Shown: positions 6,855 to 10,002 of the stretch, piece by piece
How positions within the stretch are numbered: the first letter of the stretch is position 1
How the letters are laid out: each line of letters starts with the position of its first letter
Translations under genes and position numbers: made by a program
Source: Anaerolineae bacterium
GTDB taxonomy: Bacteria > Chloroflexota > Anaerolineae > JAAYZQ01
Direction: 5' to 3'
Assembly: GCA_016926595.1 (NCBI GenBank)
Contig: JAFGOG010000423.1
Location: 1-10,002, forward strand
DNA: 10,002 nucleotides
Notes under the pieces: generated by a model
Seen by the model: only the letters and a program-made list of their open reading frames with translations
Databases searched by the model: none
Told to the model about the DNA's origin: nothing

Positions 6855-8186
6855 TCACAAACCTCTCAATCTAGGATTTGAGATACGGTCCAGGGCGAAT
6901 CCCACCATCGCAAAGGCAAGTCCGGTCAGGATCAACAGGACCGAGGGCTCCAGTACCCAGTAGTATTGCTTCTGGAACAAGGCGCCGTTGGCGTAGGCAT
7001 CGTTGATCGCCTTGCCCCAGGTTGGCAAGACAGGGTCACCCAATCCCAGGACCGCCAGCGACGCCTCAAGAAAGACAAAGCTGGGGATCAGAACGACCAA
7101 CTGTGGGACCAACATCGGGACGACGCGCGGAGCAAGATAGAGAAGGATGATCCGCCAATTGCCGGCGCCATAGGCCCGGGCGGCCTCGATGTACGGCGCG
7201 TCTTTCACCTGGAGAAAGACGGCCCGGTAGGTCTTGATCTGGGCGCCAAAGATGTTCAGGATGATGACCACGCCCAGTATCAGCCAGATGCTGCGTGAGT
7301 AAAAGGTGCCGATCATGATCAGGATGGGCAGAACGGGCAGGATGAGATGCACCTCGGTGACGCGCTGAATGATGCCATCCACCCAGCGTCCAAACCAGAC
7401 GCCGATGGCAGCGATGACCATTGTAGTAATGGTTGAGCCAAAGGCAGCCAGGAGCCCAAAGGCCAGGGCTATCGGCGTGCCCCACAGCAAGGCTACAGTC
7501 AGGTCCCGGCGGCGGTGATCGGTTCCGGCCAATCCATGAACCTGGCCATGGAGCACCAATTTGGCATCCAGGTCGGCGTCTTGCTCAAAAAGACTGGCCA
7601 CGAGCCTAAGCTCGTAGCGGCCCTTGAGGGCAACCGGCGTCTCGGCAGCCGGGTCGGCGAATAAGCCCTGCATAGCCGGCTGCCCCTTGAGCCGACGGGT
7701 AAGGCGGCTGTCCTGAGAGGCGCGGTATGTCTCGGCCCGCTTGATCGAGAAATCGCCGATCCGGATCTCTCGACCGTCCGGGGTCAGCCAAGACAGGGAA
7801 ACGAGAGGCTGCTGCTCGCTATAGACGGCAGTGAAGTAGATAGCAAGCTCCTGCGGAAAGGCATCGTATGGATAGTCGAAAGCGAACGAGATCGCCACGT
7901 CGGTCAGCGCCGCCGAAACGACCTTGGTATCCTTGGCCGCCGAGCCATCCTGGCTGCTCAGGACAATCGTCTCGGGCAGCTTGGCTTTGGCAAACCAATT
8001 GGCCCAAATAGGCTGGGCGTTCTTGGGGTTTTCGTGCCAGATCTCTTCCCCGCCGCGCCAAAGCCGGATCGCTTCGCTATACGGTATGGTGATCACCGTA
8101 TAGATCGACAGGCCAACCAGGGCAGCAATTATCACCAGGCCGGCCACAGCGGACGGGTAGTGTGTGATTTCCCGAAGCGCCTTCAT
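6855..8186 (-). CDS. DppC-like peptide ABC transporter permease with large extracytoplasmic insertion
   Basis: A 443-residue inner-membrane permease of the dipeptide/oligopeptide (PepT) importer family. TM1 spans about residues 12-34. The family hallmark GTDHRRRDL (221-229, usual form GTDxxGRDxxSR) precedes the transport core with TM segments about 232-265, 280-318, 352-384 and 410-432. The EAA loop that docks on the ATPase is at 330-359 (APYIEAARAYGAGNWRIILL), and LEASLAVLGLGDPVLPTWG (373-391) is typical. Usual family members are about 280-320 aa. The excess is a beta-rich domain of roughly 180 residues (about 35-215) between TM1 and the core, predicted outside the membrane. The ATG overlaps the stop of the DppB-like gene as ATGA, with GGGGAAAAGGG upstream, so synthesis of the two subunits is coupled. 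The missing second Gly in GTDHRRRD is a minor deviation. Confidence 0.9.
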   Translation of the reverse strand: MKALREITHYPSAVAGLVIIAALVGLSIYTVITIPYSEAIRLWRGGEEIWHENPKNAQPIWANWFAKAKLPETIVLSSQDGSAAKDTKVVSAALTDVAISFAFDYPYDAFPQELAIYFTAVYSEQQPLVSLSWLTPDGREIRIGDFSIKRAETYRASQDSRLTRRLKGQPAMQGLFADPAAETPVALKGRYELRLVASLFEQDADLDAKLVLHGQVHGLAGTDHRRRDLTVALLWGTPIALAFGLLAAFGSTITTMVIAAIGVWFGRWVDGIIQRVTEVHLILPVLPILIMIGTFYSRSIWLILGVVIILNIFGAQIKTYRAVFLQVKDAPYIEAARAYGAGNWRIILLYLAPRVVPMLVPQLVVLIPSFVFLEASLAVLGLGDPVLPTWGKAINDAYANGALFQKQYYWVLEPSVLLILTGLAFAMVGFALDRISNPRLRGL

Positions 8187-9346
8187 ACCCTTTTCCCCTC
8201 ATCCCCGATCTTTACCCTGGGATCGACCAAAGCATAGATGAAATCGAGCAGACAAACTGTAATCGCCAGGAGATAAGCATAGATCACCGTCGAACCGACA
8301 ATCACCGGCGTATCGTACGAGCCGATGGCCCGGAAAAAGAGCCGCCCCAGCCCAGGCCAGTTAAAGATGGTCTCCAAAATGATGCCCCCTGTCCATAGGG
8401 TGATGAGGGTCAGAGCAAAGTTGGTGATGATGGTCGGCAAAGTCGGGCGGAGGATGTAGCGCCGCTCGATCGTCCTGGAGCTCAAGCCCTGGGCTTTGGC
8501 CATCTCCACATAGTCCTCGCTGGAGTAGATGAGGAAAAAAGTCCGCCAGCCATAGACGTTCAAGAAAAAGACGCTGAGAGTAATGGCCGCAACGGGCAAG
8601 ATCATGTGCTTGAGCAGGTTGAGGGCATAAGCCACCGGCGAGGCAGGCGGCAGCGGATCCACCATCCCTCCAAAAGGCAAGATGCCCAAGACCGAAGCGA
8701 ATATGAGGATCAGGAAAAGCCCATAGAACCAGGCTGGAGCGGCGGATGTGGGCGCCAGGGCGATGACGAGCCGGTCCATCACGCTGCCATAGCGCCTAGA
8801 CAGGGACAAGGCGGCAAAGATGCTCAGGAAAAAGTTCAGGAGGTTGGCCGTAGCAAAGAGAAGCAGCGTAGAAGGCAGGCGCTCCAGGATGATCAGCCGC
8901 ACCTGTTTCGAGCCGGTGTCGCTGGTCATGTTCTCAGCCCGCCCCAGGCTTAGGGTCAGGGCATCAGATAGAAAGCGCAAGCTGCGCACGAAAAACGGCT
9001 TGTCCAGGCCCAACTGCCTTTCGCGAAGCTGGACCATCTCCTGGATGAGCTGGTTGCGCTCGGCGAGAGGCATCTGCTGTATCTCCCGGTTGTTCATGAC
9101 CACCTGGGCGATCTCTTCCTGGATCTGTCCCCGCCGGATATTGTCGACATAGCCTCCCATGTTGGCGATGAGAATGGTTAAATACACGCCAACGACAACG
9201 GTGATGAACAGCACGACGATCTTAAAGATCGCGTACTTGGCAATCCGCGAAACGGTATTGGAGGCGGTTCTGCCTTTGAGCCGTCCCCTCGCGGGGATCT
9301 CGGCCGCATCAGCGCCCGACTCTAAAGGCAAAGCAGCTTCAACCAT
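8183..9346 (-). CDS. DppB-like peptide ABC transporter permease
   Basis: A 387-residue permease that would pair with the DppC-like subunit to form the membrane channel of a peptide importer. A polar N-terminus of about 35 residues precedes TM1 (about 40-62). A charged helical stretch (about 66-112, rich in Gln, Glu and Arg) then leads to GLDKPFFVRSLRFLSDALT (113-131), the usual periplasmic lead-in, and LERLPSTLLL (154-163). The EAA loop is DYVEMAKAQGLSSRTIERRY (278-297) with PTLPTIIT, followed by FNWPGLGRL (328-336) and the C-terminal DPRVK. Length exceeds the usual 310-340 aa because of the N-terminal tail and the extra helix. I place the start at ATG 9346-9344, which has GAGGA five bases upstream, rather than at the in-frame GTG at 9358. 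It ends in an ATGA overlap with the next gene. Confidence 0.92.
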   Translation of the reverse strand: MVEAALPLESGADAAEIPARGRLKGRTASNTVSRIAKYAIFKIVVLFITVVVGVYLTILIANMGGYVDNIRRGQIQEEIAQVVMNNREIQQMPLAERNQLIQEMVQLRERQLGLDKPFFVRSLRFLSDALTLSLGRAENMTSDTGSKQVRLIILERLPSTLLLFATANLLNFFLSIFAALSLSRRYGSVMDRLVIALAPTSAAPAWFYGLFLILIFASVLGILPFGGMVDPLPPASPVAYALNLLKHMILPVAAITLSVFFLNVYGWRTFFLIYSSEDYVEMAKAQGLSSRTIERRYILRPTLPTIITNFALTLITLWTGGIILETIFNWPGLGRLFFRAIGSYDTPVIVGSTVIYAYLLAITVCLLDFIYALVDPRVKIGDEGKRV

Positions 9347-9351
9347 GCTGT

Positions 9352-9356
9352 TCCTC
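9352..9356 (-). promoter_or_regulatory. Ribosome binding site deciding the DppB-like start
   Basis: GAGGA on the minus strand lies five bases before ATG 9346. It overlaps the alternative in-frame GTG at 9358, which itself has only AGAAA upstream. This favours the ATG. Confidence 0.7.
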
Positions 9357-9372
9357 ACTTTCTAACGCGGTT

Positions 9373-9405
9373 CCGGGAGGGGCGAGGGGACCTTGCCCCT
9401 CCCGG
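9373..9405 (-). other. Perfect 11-bp hairpin in the binding-protein/permease gap
   Basis: CCGGGAGGGGC (9373-9383) and GCCCCTCCCGG (9395-9405) form a perfect, very stable 11-bp stem with an 11-nt loop. It sits between the solute-binding protein gene and the DppB-like gene and lacks a T run on the minus strand. Such hairpins often protect the upstream binding-protein message from 3' decay or act as partial terminators, giving more binding protein than permease. Confidence 0.6.
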
Positions 9406-9417
9406 TTGCCCCGTCAC

Positions 9418-9446
9418 AATTGGAGCGAGAAAACCTCGCACCAATT
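9418..9446 (-). other. Second hairpin just after the binding-protein stop
   Basis: AATTGGAGCGAG (9418-9429) pairs with CTCGCACCAATT (9435-9446) over 12 positions with one A:A mismatch and a 5-nt loop. It begins nine bases downstream of the TAG of the binding-protein gene. The next bases are GTGACGG on the minus strand, not a U tract, so an RNA-stability or attenuation role fits better than a strong intrinsic terminator. Confidence 0.6.
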
Positions 9447-9455
9447 ATGGTCCGT

Positions 9456-10002
9456 CTAGGGCGCAGTGGCGAACACAGACTCGGCAAAGGTGGGAATGCT
9501 CACCCGCTTGGATACCACAGCCACCTCCAGCCGGTTTGAGCCCTCGGCGAGCTTGGCGGTCTGATCCGGGCTGAGCGTGATCCGCCACAGGCCATCTTCG
9601 ACAGACTCGGCCTGACCGGTGAGGGCCAGATCACCCTTGGCGCCGAACACCAGGTACTTGACCTCGATGATCTCGGCCATGGGGTAGGGCTCGTCCTGGA
9701 AGGTGACGAATACGTCAAAGGCGACCTCGGAGTTGATCGTGATCCGAGCCGGGCCATCGATCTCCACCTGAGCTATCTTGGGCTCGCCAAAGCCCGACCA
9801 CTTGTCAGCCGGATCAGGATAGTCAGGGTTGCGCTTCAGGATGACCGTGCCCTCGATGGGGAAGGCCTTTTCCAGATAGTATGGCCCGGTGCCGAGCCAG
9901 AAGTGCCCCTTGCGGGCGTACCAGTCCTGGAGGTTGGCAAAGCGGGCCGTGGCCTCTTCGGCGGTGATGTACTGGCCCAGGGTCGGCGCATAGGGGATAT
10001 AG
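9456..10002 (-). CDS. Family 5 extracellular solute-binding protein, C-terminal part, with extra beta domain
   Basis: The frame is open from the right window edge to TAG at 9458-9456, giving the last 181 residues of a longer protein. The first 76 residues are the end of a peptide-binding SBP_bac_5 fold: LQDWYARKGHFWLGTGPYYL is the typical late segment, followed by VILKRNPDYPDPADKW. Such lipoproteins or secreted proteins capture peptides and hand them to the DppB/DppC-type permeases encoded directly downstream. The final ~105 residues, from AQVEIDGPARITINSEVAFD to the end, are not part of the usual fold. They alternate hydrophobic and polar residues in short strands, which suggests an added immunoglobulin-like beta-sandwich. 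The N-terminus, signal peptide and any lipobox are outside the window. The gene is first in the visible operon and is separated from the permeases by 109 bp with two hairpins. Confidence 0.88.
   Translation of the reverse strand, partial: YIPYAPTLGQYITAEEATARFANLQDWYARKGHFWLGTGPYYLEKAFPIEGTVILKRNPDYPDPADKWSGFGEPKIAQVEIDGPARITINSEVAFDVFVTFQDEPYPMAEIIEVKYLVFGAKGDLALTGQAESVEDGLWRITLSPDQTAKLAEGSNRLEVAVVSKRVSIPTFAESVFATAP

Noticed and set aside
9347..9358. GTG at 9358 as start of the DppB-like permease
   Set aside because: The Shine-Dalgarno GAGGA overlaps this codon and is correctly spaced for the ATG at 9346.
9373..9405. Strong intrinsic terminator ending the binding-protein transcript
   Set aside because: No U tract follows on the minus strand, and the permeases downstream have no promoter that I can see.

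Overview
The window is GC-rich and densely coded. Protein styles (an Anaerolineae-like GNAT N-terminus, a divergent error-prone polymerase, Dpp-type permeases with long extracytoplasmic insertions and a 66-residue two-helix partner) suggest an uncultured Chloroflexota member. That is an inference from protein character, not from a marker gene. I found no rRNA, tRNA, CRISPR array or transposase.

Left part (1-1141, minus strand). The N-terminus of a GNAT-like acetyltransferase runs off the left edge. Upstream of it lie a 211-residue protein I do not recognise and an 8-nt-overlapping 72-residue ORF. These two are visibly less GC-rich than the rest (28 of 60 bases at 901-960, against 45 of 60 at 1321-1380), so they may be a transferred two-gene cassette.

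Middle (1133-6620, plus strand). A near-consensus sigma-70 promoter (TTGCCA, 17 bp, TATAAT) and a strong Shine-Dalgarno precede an N-acyl-D-amino-acid deacylase. It is followed by a nitroreductase-family flavoprotein and a DnaE2-like DNA polymerase III alpha subunit. The polymerase start overlaps the nitroreductase stop by 14 bp. The first 47 polymerase residues come from a low-complexity GC-rich segment bounded by 9-bp direct repeats, and its PHP domain has lost most metal ligands.

Right part (6653-10002, minus strand, convergent with the polymerase). This is a peptide/oligopeptide ABC importer operon, transcribed right to left: a family 5 solute-binding protein (C-terminal part only in the window), two tandem hairpins, a DppB-like permease, a DppC-like permease joined by an ATGA overlap, and a small two-helix membrane protein one base further on. 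No ATPase gene is visible. Both permeases and the binding protein carry extra extracytoplasmic segments.

How they fit together: the importer could supply peptides or modified amino acids that the deacylase processes, a familiar pairing. The two sit in convergent transcription units, so the link is only by neighbourhood. The polymerase looks like a passenger in the deacylase unit. I see no strong evidence for a wholly new defence or mobile system. The best leads are the unknown two-gene cassette, the rebuilt polymerase N-terminus and the expanded transporter.
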